Positions 1-10,845 are shown, counted from the stretch's first letter. The stretch is 64,000 bases of DNA from Saccharum officinarum (GCA_020631735.1 CM036221.1:14303381-14367380); one strand, 5' to 3'. Notes: a model not told the origin generated them from the sequence alone. Translations and numbers: made by a program.

Positions 1-115
1 CCTCCTGCGTATCAAAAGAATGGCATCCACTACCTTGGTAGCGATCAAAATTACTTTCATGCCACTGGGCGCTTGTTCCTTGCTGCCAGGAACCATCAGA
101 ATGTTGGGGCGTGGG

Positions 116-520
116 CTACTCCCACCCAGCATGTATAGTTTGGAACCCACGAGAAGGTCCAGCTTGGCCAAAATCAACATATCTAGTGTAGGCAAGGCCT
201 TGTGGAGCAGTATCGGCACCATAGTAGTGTGTTGGTGGAGCTCGTGCTATCCTTGCAGAAGCACTCCTTGCTGGGGCTGCCCTAGGTGGCAAGATAATAA
301 AAGAATTCGTGGCATAGAGACTAAGGCCCAGGTTAGGTAACGGGATCTTGGTATCATGACCACGGTACAACATAACAATGGCCCCATTCCTTGCATTTTT
401 TAACATTTTGCCTTGTCGAAAATAATCAATGGTTACGTAAGGCCGTTGTTGGCATTTCTTAACACGATCACCAAGAATGGAGGTTTTACATCCACCCAGG
501 GTAACGGTGTCAGAAATGCC
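116..520 (-). pseudogene. Athila-type ORF1, C-terminal fragment
   Basis: Minus-strand reading frame (open 529-116) resembling the C-terminal half of the ORF1/Gag-like protein of grass Athila Ty3/gypsy elements. The most recognisable stretch is NGAIVMLYRGHDTKIPLP, followed by an A/P/R-rich tail. It continues the protein whose N-terminal and central part lies at 2053-2977; the two halves are separated by an LTR-like segment at 521-2052, so the gene is split and dead. The family assignment comes from recalled conservation of this region, not from a search. Codons upstream of about 520 belong to the interrupting sequence. Confidence 0.5.
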
Positions 521-2052
521 TGTTGGCATTCCCTAGCATCGCTACTAGAATTGGCGTATCCTAGCAACGGTACTAAGGAATGTCAACCGATAGGTCATAA
601 CGTTTACAGAGGTTATCCGCAAGCACACAGATCTATCGTTGTAGCATTTCATCCAGAAGTATTTGAGTATCGTTCATTTATATTTTTCCAAAGGAAGGCA
701 TGGTGTAAAAGTCTCTAGTAGGGACATGGACAAGATAATATGACTGCATAATAGACCAGTTACTCAATACAGGGGTAAGTCATGATAAGTTTAAGATAGT
801 GTGACACACACTTGGGTCGACCTCAAGGATAAAAGCAAAAAAAAAGAATAAAAGAATGTTCCTAAGTGGAGCAGACATGTCTAATATAGCCGTGCAAAGA
901 ACAGATGATGATCATACATATACATGGTTAAAAGTTAGAACTAGGCATGAGATGGGTCGGGAGGCCACCGAGTATTGGTCTGCCAACAACCTCATGTGAC
1001 AATTTAGACTCCTACACCCCAGATGAACATGGCGGATTGCAAGGGATGGGCAGGGTTGTCACCACCTGCCGCCTACCCCTCAACCGGAGAAAGGGAAATG
1101 CATCTGCCTGTTCCCTTATCCTCGGGCACCACGCCCGCTTACAAGAAAACTACCAACATCCCCCTAGGACTCTGACCCTATGGATCAACAAGCATAGGAC
1201 ATGGGCATACCCGAAGGCATGACGAACCGCCACCTCAACTTACCTCTAATCCTTTTCATATATATAGCATGAAAGTTTAAGCATAAGATTCTATATGATG
1301 AAATCGTAGCATAGAAACTATAGTCTAGTTCATATGATATGATCATGTCAAAAAAACATGTTAAGATCATAACACACAAACTATATGCTAGTTCATATGT
1401 TAAGATTATAACATGAAAACTATACTCTAGTTCTATGGCACAACTATATATATATGAAATAAGAGCATGACTTTGGAAGAAACCATATTTGTATTCATAC
1501 CAATGATCCTTTCTTCCAAGGAGCCAAGCCCTTCTTGATAGCTTTGCCTAGCTCCAAAATACTACACTACTACTACTAAGCTAGAGAGTGAGGAGTGGAG
1601 AGGTGGAGGTGAGCTCAAATGGCGTGTGTTGAGTGAGACACCCCTCCCTCTCTTTATATAGGGGCTTGGCCTGGTCGATTGGGAGGAATATTCCCTGAAT
1701 ACACCCCCACACCGCCAGCCCCTATTGATGACTAAACCGCCAACGCGAGGTGGGCCGAGGCGGCAAAGGGGAGGGTGCGGCCGCACCCCTAGCGCGCCCA
1801 TGCCCGGGGTGGCCTAGCCCGTCCTCTCCTTCGCACTGTGGGCTACCTGCTGGGTCTGGGCCTCGGTGCTAATGTGGGTTGGCCCAAGTTTGTTATCTGG
1901 TTGGGCTTCTTTCCATTCTTTGATAATTGCGCTTTCCCAAGTGGCGCCTTTCTGATACTTTCCACTTGTATTTGGTGTAAATTCCTGCAGAGTGACAATT
2001 CTTCCAGTACAAGTGGAATTCGGTTAGTAGTAAAGGTATATGTGTGTAGAAA
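521..2052 (-). repeat. Athila-type LTR-like segment interrupting ORF1
   Basis: A non-coding block between two halves of one ORF1. It shares ordered landmarks with the Athila LTR at 53843-55089: a 'ggcagggttgtcaccacctgc' type block near 1050, a TATA box read on the minus strand (TATATAAA, 1653-1660), and a motif near 1980-2030 containing cctgcag and tggaatt. It begins TGTTGGC at 521. The right boundary near 2052 (..agaaaca) is a guess, and no target-site duplication was found. It may be an old solo LTR. Confidence 0.4.
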
Positions 2053-2977
2053 CATGTAATTCTTTCCATTTTGGGCTTGTATTGGCGGTAGGAATGTGTC
2101 GATAAGGCCGCCAAAAGCTGCCCCCCTAGAAATGTATTCTACCAAAGCATTTTCCATGAGCCCAAGTTTGTTAGCGATCCAAGTGACCAAAGAGGTACAT
2201 TTGATCTCACCAGTTAGCTTGGAAACACCTACCCACTGGGACATCATGAACTGCACAGGTGAAACCCTCCTACGTTTTATCATTGCAAACATTAATTTCA
2301 TGTCTTCTCTCCTAACAGGACATGTGTTTGGCCTAGGGAAAAAAAGTTGTTCCCAGCCATTTGTGCATGAAGCGTAAGGTGGGTAGCTGAATGGAATTTG
2401 TGTGAGGGTGATCGCAAACATCCTCATCAAAAATTTCTTTCCAAAACTAGGTTCGCTCAAATTCGGGCATAACTGAGTCTACATCTAAAATGCAGTCATC
2501 CTAAAAACCGAGGTGTTGGCTAAGCTCTCTCCAAGTGAGAAAGAATTCTTTTGTAAAGAGCCTAAAACCTATTCCATTGCCAAAAAGTTGGAGGGTGCAA
2601 AGAAATTCAGCAGTTAATAACTTGCATCCCGGTTCATCTATGACCCAAAAATTCTCCCATCCCATTGTTGAAAAGATGATCGGGAATTCAACATCCATAC
2701 CTGATTCTCACATATGACGGGGTTTGTAGGTGCTTATAAGGACGAAGGGGCGATCCTTCAACTCCTTGTACTTCTCTTTTTCATGACTCTTTAGCTTCAT
2801 ATTCTTCTCTTCCATCATTATGTTCATGGTGGCCATGGAGGAAGACGGTGCAGCTCGGGTTGCCGGAGAGTTGACGTTCATATCAGAGCCCCTCGAGGAG
2901 TTGCTTTGGGTGGAACAGGATGACCCCGAATGATTGATCTTCTTCCACACACCACTCATACTGCAAAATTTTAGCAA
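2053..2977 (-). pseudogene. Athila-type ORF1, N-terminal and central part
   Basis: Three adjacent minus-strand frames (2977-2708, 2698-2501, 2460-2053) make one degenerate protein. The start region is S/N-rich (MSGVWKKINHSG). The central part has the Athila ORF1 signature GWENFWVIDEPGCKLLTAEF, then LTWRELSQHLGF, then SPVQFMMSQW and CTSLVTWIANKLGL. Stops and frame changes fall between the pieces, so it is not functional. It reads towards lower coordinates and resumes at 520-116 beyond the LTR-like block. Nucleic-acid binding as a Gag-like protein is the family expectation only. Confidence 0.6.
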
Positions 2978-3446
2978 ACAACAAAACTCGTGGAGAGGAT
3001 TAGTGTTAGTGGTTAGCTGTCCAAAAGTTAGTTGTTCTAGGGTTAGTCGTCCAAGATTTTTCTAATGAATATTTAACTAGGATCTAGACAACATCACCCC
3101 TAAATATTTTAATTCTTTCTCTCAAATTTTGACAGCACTTCTACTATGAAACTTTCTTCTTCTAACTTAAACTTTTACTCTCAAGATTTTAGCAGAACTT
3201 TGCTAATTCTTTCTTCGCTCTAGTCACTTCCCTAACTCCCTCAACTCAACTCTCAAGCTCCCTCACTTCTGGACTTTGAGTTTCTAGGCAGAGGAGGAAG
3301 GAAGAGATGTGGTGCGAGGTGAAATGAAGGGAGGAGGAAGGAATTTATAGATGGAGGAGGGGGTGGCTGGTTGGCCAAGTGGTGGGGCCGGTGGCCCTAC
3401 CTTGGGCACACTTGGGTGGTGCTGCATTCTGTTGCTCTCTTGCTTC
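2978..3446 (-). promoter_or_regulatory. Upstream leader of the ORF1 relic with TATA box
   Basis: No ORF. On the minus strand a TATA box (TATAAAT, 3343-3349) lies about 370 bp upstream of the ORF1 start at 2960-2977, followed by a pyrimidine-rich leader (CTTCCTTCCTCCTC). This resembles the promoter and 5' leader, or the R/U5 part, of the Athila element. It is cut at 3446/3447 by the CACTA terminus. Confidence 0.35.
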
Positions 3447-3920
3447 CACTAGTAGAAATTTCCACTTCTATGATGAATTGATTTCATCATTGAAGGGGTC
3501 AAATTCATCTTGATTTCAGTTCTATGACGAATTTATGATAAAAAATGGGTCGTCATAGAAGCCGCGTTAGATTTGCAATTCTATGATGAATTCAAAAATT
3601 CATCATAGAAGTGGTTTCTTCTGTGACAAGGCCATATGTTATCTGTAACGAAAACAGAACATCATAGAACTATTTTGCCATGCATGGCAGGGGGTTGCCA
3701 CGCTGGTGGTTTCTTCCGTTGGAGATGCTTTCCACGTGTACCTACTATAACTGGTGTCACTGGAGATGATTCGAGTACGTGTCACTTTCTTATTGCACAA
3801 CGTGGCGATCTCTGGTTCTTGCACGTTTCAGGTTCTTACTGGACCATGTGTCAGGTTCCTGATGTTCCACATGTTAGTTTTCTATGGGCACACGTGTCGT
3901 GTTGCGGTTTCTTGCCCTTT
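3447..3920 (+). mobile_element. CACTA transposon, left terminus and subterminal repeats
   Basis: Begins CACTAGTAGAAATTTCCAC at 3447. About 280 bp are nearly the reverse complement of the right end at 60510-60788, including alternating 'ctatgatgaatt' blocks and the block 'ccacgctggtggtttcttcc'. Inward from this, 3735-3910 holds degenerate ACGTG-type subterminal motifs (ccacgtgtac, gtacgtgtcac, cacacgtgtcg), which in this superfamily are sites for the DNA-binding transposase. The 3-bp flanks (ttc on the left, gtt after 60788) do not match, so it is not proven that the two ends belong to one insertion. Confidence 0.75.
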
Positions 3921-3922
3921 TT

Positions 3923-4075
3923 CTTGTTAAATCCCTGCAGAAACACAGATTCACCAAAACTCGTGGAATTTGTCATTTTAAACCCCTAAGTCTATGTTGG
4001 TAACCATTTCTCTGCGTTTTTACAAGTTAAGTTGATGGTTCTTGATGAATTATAACTACCGTTAATAGTACCTTT
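3923..4075. repeat. Athila-LTR-like fragment inside CACTA
   Basis: The stretch around 3937-4000 (with tcaccaaaactcgtggaatt and cccctaag) aligns by eye with 54954-55030 of the Athila LTR (tcaccaaagctcatggaatt, actcctaa). It lies directly inside the CACTA subterminal repeats. It may be a fragment picked up by the CACTA element or the remnant of an LTR into which CACTA jumped. Confidence 0.4.
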
Positions 4076-4170
4076 GAGAAATAAATGTGCTTCCTTTTCT
4101 TCTTTCACTTATTTTGTACTTACCTTAGTTCTTGGCATGTTTATTGGCAAGTTGCTTAGTTCGCTGTAGT

Positions 4171-4530
4171 AGATTCAAGTATCGATTTATGTATCAGACT
4201 AAAATCTGTCACTTTTGTACAACTATTGTTGAACTAAATGCAAGGTGATTAATCAGGTGTTCAATTTATTGAACTATAAATGCTAGTAGATCCAAGTATC
4301 AGTTGATGTGTCGGACTGAAATCTCTCATTTTTGTACAACTATTGTCGAACTAAATGCAAGGTGGTTAACCAAGTGTTCAATTTATTGAACTGTTCAGTT
4401 GATGTGTCAGACTGAAATCTTTCACTTTTGTACAACTATTGTTGAACTAAATGCAAGGTGATTAACTAGGTGTTCAATTTATTGAACTGTAAATGATAGT
4501 ACATCCAAGTATCAAATGATGTGTTGGAGG
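4171..4530 (+). repeat. Three tandem copies of a 96-116 bp unit
   Basis: The unit contains gtacaactattgt, gaactaaatgcaaggtg and gttcaatttattgaact. Copies of the first motif start at 4218, 4334 and 4430, giving periods of 116 and 96 bp. The array sits between the CACTA subterminal region and the TATA box at 4587. No coding potential was seen. Confidence 0.85.
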
Positions 4531-4586
4531 CATCCTACTTCCCCTGGACATTGGGTCTTAGTACAGGGGCAACCAATTTATTGAAC

Positions 4587-4595
4587 TATATATAC
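4587..4595 (+). promoter_or_regulatory. TATA box upstream of the acidic ORF
   Basis: TATATATAC follows the last tandem repeat. Downstream is a C/T-rich leader typical of a plant 5'-UTR (about 4620-4779), then a leader intron and an ATG at 4884. The spacing fits a real promoter. Confidence 0.5.
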
Positions 4596-4779
4596 ACTCT
4601 CCTGCCACACCTTCCTCCCATATATCCATTTCCCACTCTGCTCCCTTGCTCTGCTTCACCCTGCTAGCATCAAACAAAAGGCAGCCTCTCCCATGCTCAC
4701 TGCTCCTTTACCTCCTATCTCGTTGACGCACAAATCTTCAGCGCACCATCCCTGCTTGTTTGCTCCGTCCGGATCTAAG

Positions 4780-4883
4780 GTAATTGCACTGGATCTGCTC
4801 TTTCACCGGATTCTATATTCCTTTGTAGTGCTCTAGATCTGCTCTCCTTCAACCTAGCTACAATAATTTTCTTGGATCTATAG
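4780..4883 (+). other. Putative 5'-UTR intron
   Basis: Donor GTAATTGC at 4780 and acceptor CTATAG ending at 4883, immediately before the ATG at 4884. The intron is 104 bp and T-rich. A short leader intron ending at the start codon is common in grass genes. The transcript is inferred only. Confidence 0.45.
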
Positions 4884-5153
4884 ATGGAAATGCCTCTTCT
4901 CATTCTAGAGTTTGTGGCCTTTTACCTCCACGGAGTGCAGCTTGTGAGCCTTATTATCCTCAGTATTGGTGCACCAAATCACTACTTTATGAACAAAGTC
5001 TATGAGCTAAATGAAAATGTACCAATGGATGTGGACAGAGTTATAGTGGTCAAGGCTCGGGCTAACATGGAGATTGACAACAATCTCGTGGATGTCGACA
5101 ACGATCTGCAGGATCTTTTCGAGATTGACAACGATCCCATGGAGGTCGACTAG
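4884..5153 (+). CDS. Small acidic protein, unknown function
   Basis: Encodes 89 residues. The N-terminal 35 are hydrophobic (LLILEFVAFYLHGVQLVSLI), possibly a signal anchor. The C-terminal half is a run of acidic imperfect repeats (EIDNNLVDVDND, EIDNDPMEVD). The start was chosen because the ATG directly follows a plausible intron acceptor and a TATA-bearing leader. It lies within 1.7 kb of the CACTA terminus, so it could be a CACTA-borne gene, a captured host exon or a truncated first exon of a longer gene. The family is not recognised. Confidence 0.4.
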   Translation: MEMPLLILEFVAFYLHGVQLVSLIILSIGAPNHYFMNKVYELNENVPMDVDRVIVVKARANMEIDNNLVDVDNDLQDLFEIDNDPMEVD

Positions 5154-6012
5154 GAGTGATTTAATTATGTAACCAATGATGATGTACACATGAAGGCCTT
5201 TTAACTTTCGCATAGTGTCAGCCTAATTAGTAACTGTATTTTAGCTTTCGGTATGCTTGTTAGCTTGGTAGTGTCGGCCTATTTATTTGGTATGAATATG
5301 TAGAACTCAAGTTGGATACCTTCGAATCCGTGGCATTGTGCTTTCCTTATGTTTTATAATAAGTGCGCAATTTGGCTTTCTTTCAATGTAAAACTGTGTG
5401 TCTTATTATTCACCATCGAGCTAAAGTTGGCTTCCTTTCAATCTGACTACTGGAATTGTGCTTTTCTTAGTTTTCTATGTGCGCAGTTTTGTTTTGTTTT
5501 AGTGCTAAACGTTAAGATTGTGTGCCTTAGTGTTCATCACCGTATCATACGGCGGTCTTCGGGTGGTAATAGGATCCAACCACCGGTGATGGTGTTGTGC
5601 ATTCACCGCCGCTTGGTTGCAAAATTTCCAATCCCACATTTGAACCCTCCCACCAAACTGATGAAAGTTCGATTCCCGCGTGCGTGAAAGTTATGCAGAG
5701 AGCAAGGAACCCCTACCCCAACATAACCCTTCCCCCCGCCGCCGCCCCCTTCCCACACACACATAGCTTTTCTTGTCCTCATTGCTGCTGTTCCTCATTG
5801 CCGCTCGTGCTCATCACCACTACTTAGCTCTTGCTCCACACCGGTGCACATCACTGGGTTGTCTGCACAGATCCACTAGCGCACGAGCTGTTGCTGTCAC
5901 TGGTGTCATTGCCACTCGTGCTCACCACCGTTAAATCCAAAGGCAAGTGTAATAAGGCCTTACTTGCATCACCGTCCCTTCTCCTCGAAACTCATCTCCT
6001 TACTAATGTTTA
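5154..6012 (+). other. Spacer between acidic ORF and F-box gene
   Basis: AT-rich, with T-rich 3'-UTR-like sequence to about 5540. After that come C-rich leader-like sequence (5700-5830, cccccgccgccgcc) and a pyrimidine-rich stretch that probably serves as the 5' region of the F-box gene. ORFs here (5349-6016) have no recognisable domain and were not called. Confidence 0.4.
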
Positions 6013-7104
6013 TTGATGCAATTCCATGGTAGGGCGGCCTCATCTCTTCAGCTGATGGTGTCCTTCCATATGAAGGAGGCTCGCAACATGAGGAACGCAG
6101 TGGATAGCCTCCCAAACGATGTGCTTGTCGACATCTTCAGCTACCTCCCCGCCTGGTCCTTGTGCTTCTGCAACTATGTCTTTCGCTCCTGGATGTGCGT
6201 CATCTCTGACTCCTATCTCTGTAAGAAGCTTTCACAGACTGTCATTGGCTTCTTCTATGGTAGCTGGTGGATGGGCAATCGCCACTTCACCAGCATCACC
6301 GGTGAACAACGGCCCTCTTTGTCCTTCTTGCCCTTCCTCCTTAGAAAAGTCCTAGTCTCAGATTGTTGCAGCGGCCTCGTCCTTTGTTGGTGTTGTGGGG
6401 CTGGTAGATTATGTCGCTATGTTGTATGCAATCCGACGACCCGCAAATGGCATATACTGCTGCGTAACGTCTATTCTGTTGGTCAGGCTCGCTTAGCTTT
6501 TGAACCAATGTCCTCACACTTCCATGTGATTCAATTTATTGAGGTGGAGGGTGTGTGCATAGCTGTGCTGATCTACTCATCTAAAACTGCAGTATGGATC
6601 TATAAGGAATCTAAATGGGGAGAGGGTAGAATTGTTCTACGTTCAAAATTGACAAGTGTTTTTCTTAATGTTTTTTTGCACATGCTTGAGTACTCTGCGA
6701 TAGTTGCTGTGGATATGGAGGGAAATACATGGAGGACAATTCGTAAACCAGGTGGTGCTAAACTCTCCATCCATCAAGCTCAGGGTCACCTGTGTGTGTG
6801 CTCTGCTGATTTTCGCAATAGGTTTTGGCTTTTAGTGTGGACACTTAAAGACTATGGTACTGATAACTAGAGATTGATACATATTATGGACACGGAGTAC
6901 CTGTTTGGACACATGAATATTAAAGTTGGTTCTGAGTTTTGTGATGAGGAGTACAGAGTGATTGCAGTTCACCCAGAATGGAATTTCATTTTCTTTGTTA
7001 GGAAGGATAGAACATTGATTGCATATGACATGAACCGCAGAAAGGTTCATGTCCTCATGCCCGTGTCATCAGCTTTTCTAGATCAAGTGGGTATTTCCAT
7101 ATGA
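6013..7104 (+). pseudogene. F-box protein gene with premature stop
   Basis: The F-box lies at residues 32-72 (LPNDVLVDIFSYLPAWSL, then FRSWMCVISDSYL). It is followed by an F-box-associated, kelch/beta-propeller-like region (CNPTTRKWHILL; VDMEGNTWRTIRKPGG). Such proteins select substrates for SCF ubiquitin ligases. The frame is open from 6013 to a TAG at 6868-6870, then continues in the same frame to 7104 with matching C-terminal sequence (VIAVHPEWNFIFFVRKDRTL). One stop at codon 286, probably TGG to TAG, therefore breaks a protein of about 363 residues. M20 or M26 may be the native start. It has no introns and lies between two CACTA-type termini, so it may be a captured host gene. Sequencing error or readthrough cannot be excluded. 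Confidence 0.8.
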
Positions 7105-7680
7105 ATAGGCCTTATTATCTTCCTTATGTTCCCTTGTTCATGGACATAAAGTCATTAGTAGAGAAGTAAAAGGTGCATTTCTTGTATTTCATCGACACGA
7201 CAGTCTTTGTTTAGGTAGGAAGTTGTTTTCACTCTATGTATGCATAGGCCAATTTTGTCTTGTTAACCAAAGGAATGGTATGTTCAATATTATTAATTCT
7301 ACTACTTTGTTTAGGTTGTGGACCAGAGATGAATAAGAGGGGTTTCATGGTGCATTAGCTACCAATCCGAAGAATGCCCTAATTAGTATTCATTTTGCCT
7401 TGCAAGCAGGAGTGGGCATATAGAAGGAGCACAACTACGTCGTTCTGTTATGTAAGTGTGTATAGATCAGTACCTTTAGGCTTTAGTATGCTCTATGTGT
7501 CGCTTGTGTTAGGACATTAGTTGAAAAAGATGTTATGGTAGCAAGCAGGAGTGGAACATGATTTATGGATGTAATGATTATATATCTATATGCTTTGTGG
7601 TCATGAAGCTATTAAGGGCCCAGCTAAATTAGTATCTATTGTGAAACCGAATGAAATTCTATCACCGTCGAATGTAAGAG
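7105..7680 (+). other. 3' flank of the F-box gene
   Basis: AT-rich sequence with no supported ORF. It looks like a 3'-UTR, with several AATAAA-like and TATAT stretches near 7560-7580. The element 'agcaggagtgg' appears at about 7407 and 7543. Nothing else was recognised. Confidence 0.35.
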
Positions 7681-8176
7681 TCGTTCATTGTTTTGTTATC
7701 ACCACCGTCGCTAGGATGCGACAGTGATCAAAATCATATCCTAGCCGAATTGTACTGCAATGCGAGCGACTGTGATGTTCGCCTCGCACAAGTGAGTCGT
7801 GCTCCAATGCGACGGGAACAAGGCCCTGATCATGGACAGATCATAAGCCAACACGGTGGTGTTAGCATACACCAACATAGGCGGGTCATGCTCCAATGCG
7901 ACAGAAATAACAACCTGATCACGGACGGATCAGAAGCCAACACGGCGGTGTTAGTGCATACCGACATAGCCGGATCGCGCTCCAATGCGACGGAAGTAAG
8001 GACCTTATCACGGACAGATCATAAGCCAAAACGGCGGTGTGAGTGTACACCCTAGTCTGTCCGTGACTGCATCGGTGATGGCTATGACTTTCACTATTGA
8101 CTAATCACAGTCAAGGCCAAAAATCGACTGCTATGTGGGTTGAGACGCGCATGTGAAGGGTGCGAGTGTAGTAGTG
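7681..8176 (+). mobile_element. Second CACTA-like terminus with 89-bp repeats
   Basis: Ends ..GTGCGAGTGTAGTAGTG at 8176, which on the minus strand reads CACTACTACACTCGCAC, a CACTA-type end unlike the 3447/60788 pair. Just inside lie three 89-bp tandem units whose shared start (gctccaatgcgac) falls at 7801, 7890 and 7979. Each unit contains ggacagatcataagccaac-like and acggcggtgttag-like blocks, typical of subterminal repeats. The base after the terminus (8177) is SIRE-type RNase H coding sequence, so this end inserted into or was joined to that copia element. No opposite end was found. Confidence 0.6.
7801..8066 (+). repeat. 89-bp tandem repeat, three copies
   Basis: Exact 89-bp spacing between copies starting at 7801, 7890 and 7979. 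They share gctccaatgcgac, the gatca(c/t)ggac(a/g)gatca block and the ccaacacggcggtgttag block, with a few substitutions. Units are GC-richer than the flanks. Confidence 0.9.
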
Positions 8177-9160
8177 TCAAAATTCTCTTTGTTGACTTCA
8201 AATGACTCCTCTCTTGGTGAGGCTTGAAATCTAGCACACATGCATACACTAAATATCACATCCGGCCTTGATGCGGTCACATAGAGTAGGCTTCCAATCA
8301 TTGACCGATACAACTTTTGATCCACCATATTGCCACTTGCATCACTATCACAGTTTCCATTTGTCCCCATAGGTGTGCTAATTGCTTTGCTTTCATCCAT
8401 GCCAAACTTTTTGAGCATGTCTTTAATGTACTTGCCTTGACTCACAAAAGTACCATTCTTCAATTGCTTGATTTAAAGACCAAAGAAGTAACTAAGCTCT
8501 CCAATCATGGACATCTCAAATTCACTTGCCATCATGTTTCCAAACTCCTCACAAATTCTTGATTGGTTGATCTAAAGATAATGTCATCCATATGGATTTG
8601 CAACACAAACAAGTCAATGTCTATCTTCTTGGTGAAGAGAGTAGTGTCAACCTTGCCCACCTTAAATCCCTTAGAGAGTAGAAAATCCCTCAACCTCTCA
8701 TACCATGCTCTTGGTGCTTGTTTCAAACCACACAAAGCCTTCTTCAACTTATAGACATGGTTGGGTTTCTTCATCTTCAAAATCAGGTGTTGCTCAACAT
8801 AGACTAACTCATTGATATATCCATTCAAGAAAGCACTCTTCACATCCATTTGATATAACTTGATGTTGTGTGCACAAGCATAGGCTAACAAGATCCTAAT
8901 TGCTTTTAATCTAGCAACCGGGGTATATATTTTTCCAAAGTTAAGACCCTCAATTTGTGTGTAACCTTGTGCTACTAATTTTACTTTATTCCTTACTACT
9001 ATCCCATCTTGATCTTACTTCTTCTGAAAGACCCACTTAGTTTCAATCACATTATGATCCTTAGGCCTCTCAACTAACTCCCATACTTGATTTCTTGTGA
9101 AGTTATTTAGCTCTTCATGCATGGCATTTACCTAATCAATATCTTTCAAAACTTCTTCTA
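8177..9160 (-). pseudogene. copia reverse transcriptase, copy 1
   Basis: The frame 8891-8532 holds the Ty1/copia RT core: [31 protein letters not shown] and the active-site box HMDDIIF, where the usual YVDD has become HMDD. Frame 8463-8131 continues with [20 protein letters not shown] and loses homology at about 8177. Upstream, 8892-9160 carries the N-terminal RT with stops. It is dead through the active-site change and frameshifts. The domain would copy element RNA into DNA inside virus-like particles. Confidence 0.8.
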
Positions 9161-9683
9161 TATTCTTTGGCTCAATGGATGATACAAATGAGAAATGCTC
9201 ACAAAATGATGCCAATTTTGATCTTGTTTGTACACCTCTTGAAATATCACCAATGATGGAATCCAATGGATAATCTCTTGCAACATTGGTTGGTTGGAGC
9301 ACTTAAACTTAATTGCTTGCACTTGGTTGGACATTTGATTGATCAACTTGAGATGATGAACTAGCCACTTGTTGTTGATCTTGCACTTGCACATCGCTTG
9401 TACTAGCTTGATTTAATCATGAGAACCACTAGCTTGCACATTGGAGTTAGAGAGCACTTGATTTTTGTCATCTTCTATCTCAATCACTTCTCTAGGCCTT
9501 ATGTCATCAATATCCATCTTCTTCATTGCATTGACCAATTATGTGCCTCTCACATCATCTAGATTTTTTTCTTTATCTTGAGAACCCTTGGTTTTATCAA
9601 ATTCAACATCATGAACCTCCTCAAGAGTACCACTAGCCAAATTCCAAACTCTATATGCCTTGCTACTAGTGGTCAAGTAAGAA

Positions 9684-10480
9684 TCATTCATCACATTTCT
9701 TCTCGAACTTGCTCAATCTAGTGCCTTTCTTCAAGATATAGCATTTGCAACCAAAAACTCTAAAGTATGTAATGTTGGGCTTTCTTCCATTCAATAGCTC
9801 ATATGGTGTCTTGTCCATCATAGGATGACAATAGAGGCAATTGCTATAGTAGCAAGCCGTGTTGATTGCTTCGGCCCAAAAGGAATGACTCACATTGTAC
9901 TCACTAAGCATAGATCTTGCCATATCAATGAGTGTCCTATTCTTCCTCTCAACAAGACCATTTGATTGAGGTGTGTACTTGGCTGAGAATTGATGTCTAA
10001 TTCCAAATTCATCACATAACTCATCAACTCTTGTGTTCTTGAATTCACTTCCATTGTCACTTCTCACTTTCTTGATTGTTGTTTCAAACTCATTGTGCAC
10101 TCTCTTGACAAATGTCTTGAATGTATCAAACACATCACTTTTGTCAACAAGAAAGAAGACCCATGTATATCTTGTGAAATTATCCACTATCACAAATCTA
10201 TATTTGTTTCCACCAATGCTAGTATATGTTGTTGGCCCAAACAAATCTATGTGCAACAACTCAAATTCATTATATGTGCTCATCTTGCTCTTCTTAGGAT
10301 GTGTGTTTCCAACTTGTTTTCTAGCTTGACATGCACTACATAGCTTATCCTTTTCAAATGTCACATCTTTCAAACCCCTTACTAGATCATGTTTGATTAA
10401 CTTGTTCAATTGTTTCATTCCAACATGACCAAGCCTTCTATGCCATAACCAACCCCATGCTAGAATTAGTGAACAAACAT
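9684..10480 (-). pseudogene. copia integrase, copy 1
   Basis: Frame 10418-9684 includes the zinc-finger CxxC (LCSACQ) and the core: LHIDLFGPT (first Asp), VRSDNGSEFKN (second Asp) and NGLVERKNRTLIDMARSML (Glu). It ends in the copia-type motif FGCKCYILKKGTRLSKFE. The catalytic D, D, E residues are all present in this copy, unlike the complete copy. The frame breaks at 9684, before a degenerate linker of about 9160-9680 to the RT. Confidence 0.8.
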
Positions 10481-10515
10481 ATTGTCAATTGAGCTTCACT
10501 AGCATTGAAATCAAC

Positions 10516-10845
10516 TTAGTATAGATTCTCATATCTGAAGCCTTTGAAGATCAAGTTAGAGCCATCTATACTTATGATATCTATATCATCAACTCCAAAA
10601 ATGCACTTGAAACCAATATCACAAAGTTGAGCTACCGACAAAAGGTTGAAGTTCAAGCTCTCTACTAGTAGCACATTGAATATGCTCAAGTCATTGGATA
10701 TTGCCATCTTACCAAGCCTTTTGACCTTGCCTTTACCATTATCACCAAATATTATACTATCAATCCTATTGTCATGATTCTTGTTGATTGAATTGAACAT
10801 TCTTGAATTACCAGTCATGTGTTGTGTGCACCCACTATCAAGCAC
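10516..10845 (-). pseudogene. copia aspartic protease region, copy 1
   Basis: Contains the retropepsin motif LDSGCTQHMTG near its start and the typical FGDNGKGKVKRLG and FNLLSVAQLCDIGF blocks of copia polyproteins. The protease releases Gag and Pol domains. The frame is open for 109 residues, and the frame upstream carries the gag end at 10925. Confidence 0.75.

Noticed and set aside
1562..1801. Minus ORF of 79 residues
   Set aside because: It reads through the LTR-like TATA region and is low-complexity.
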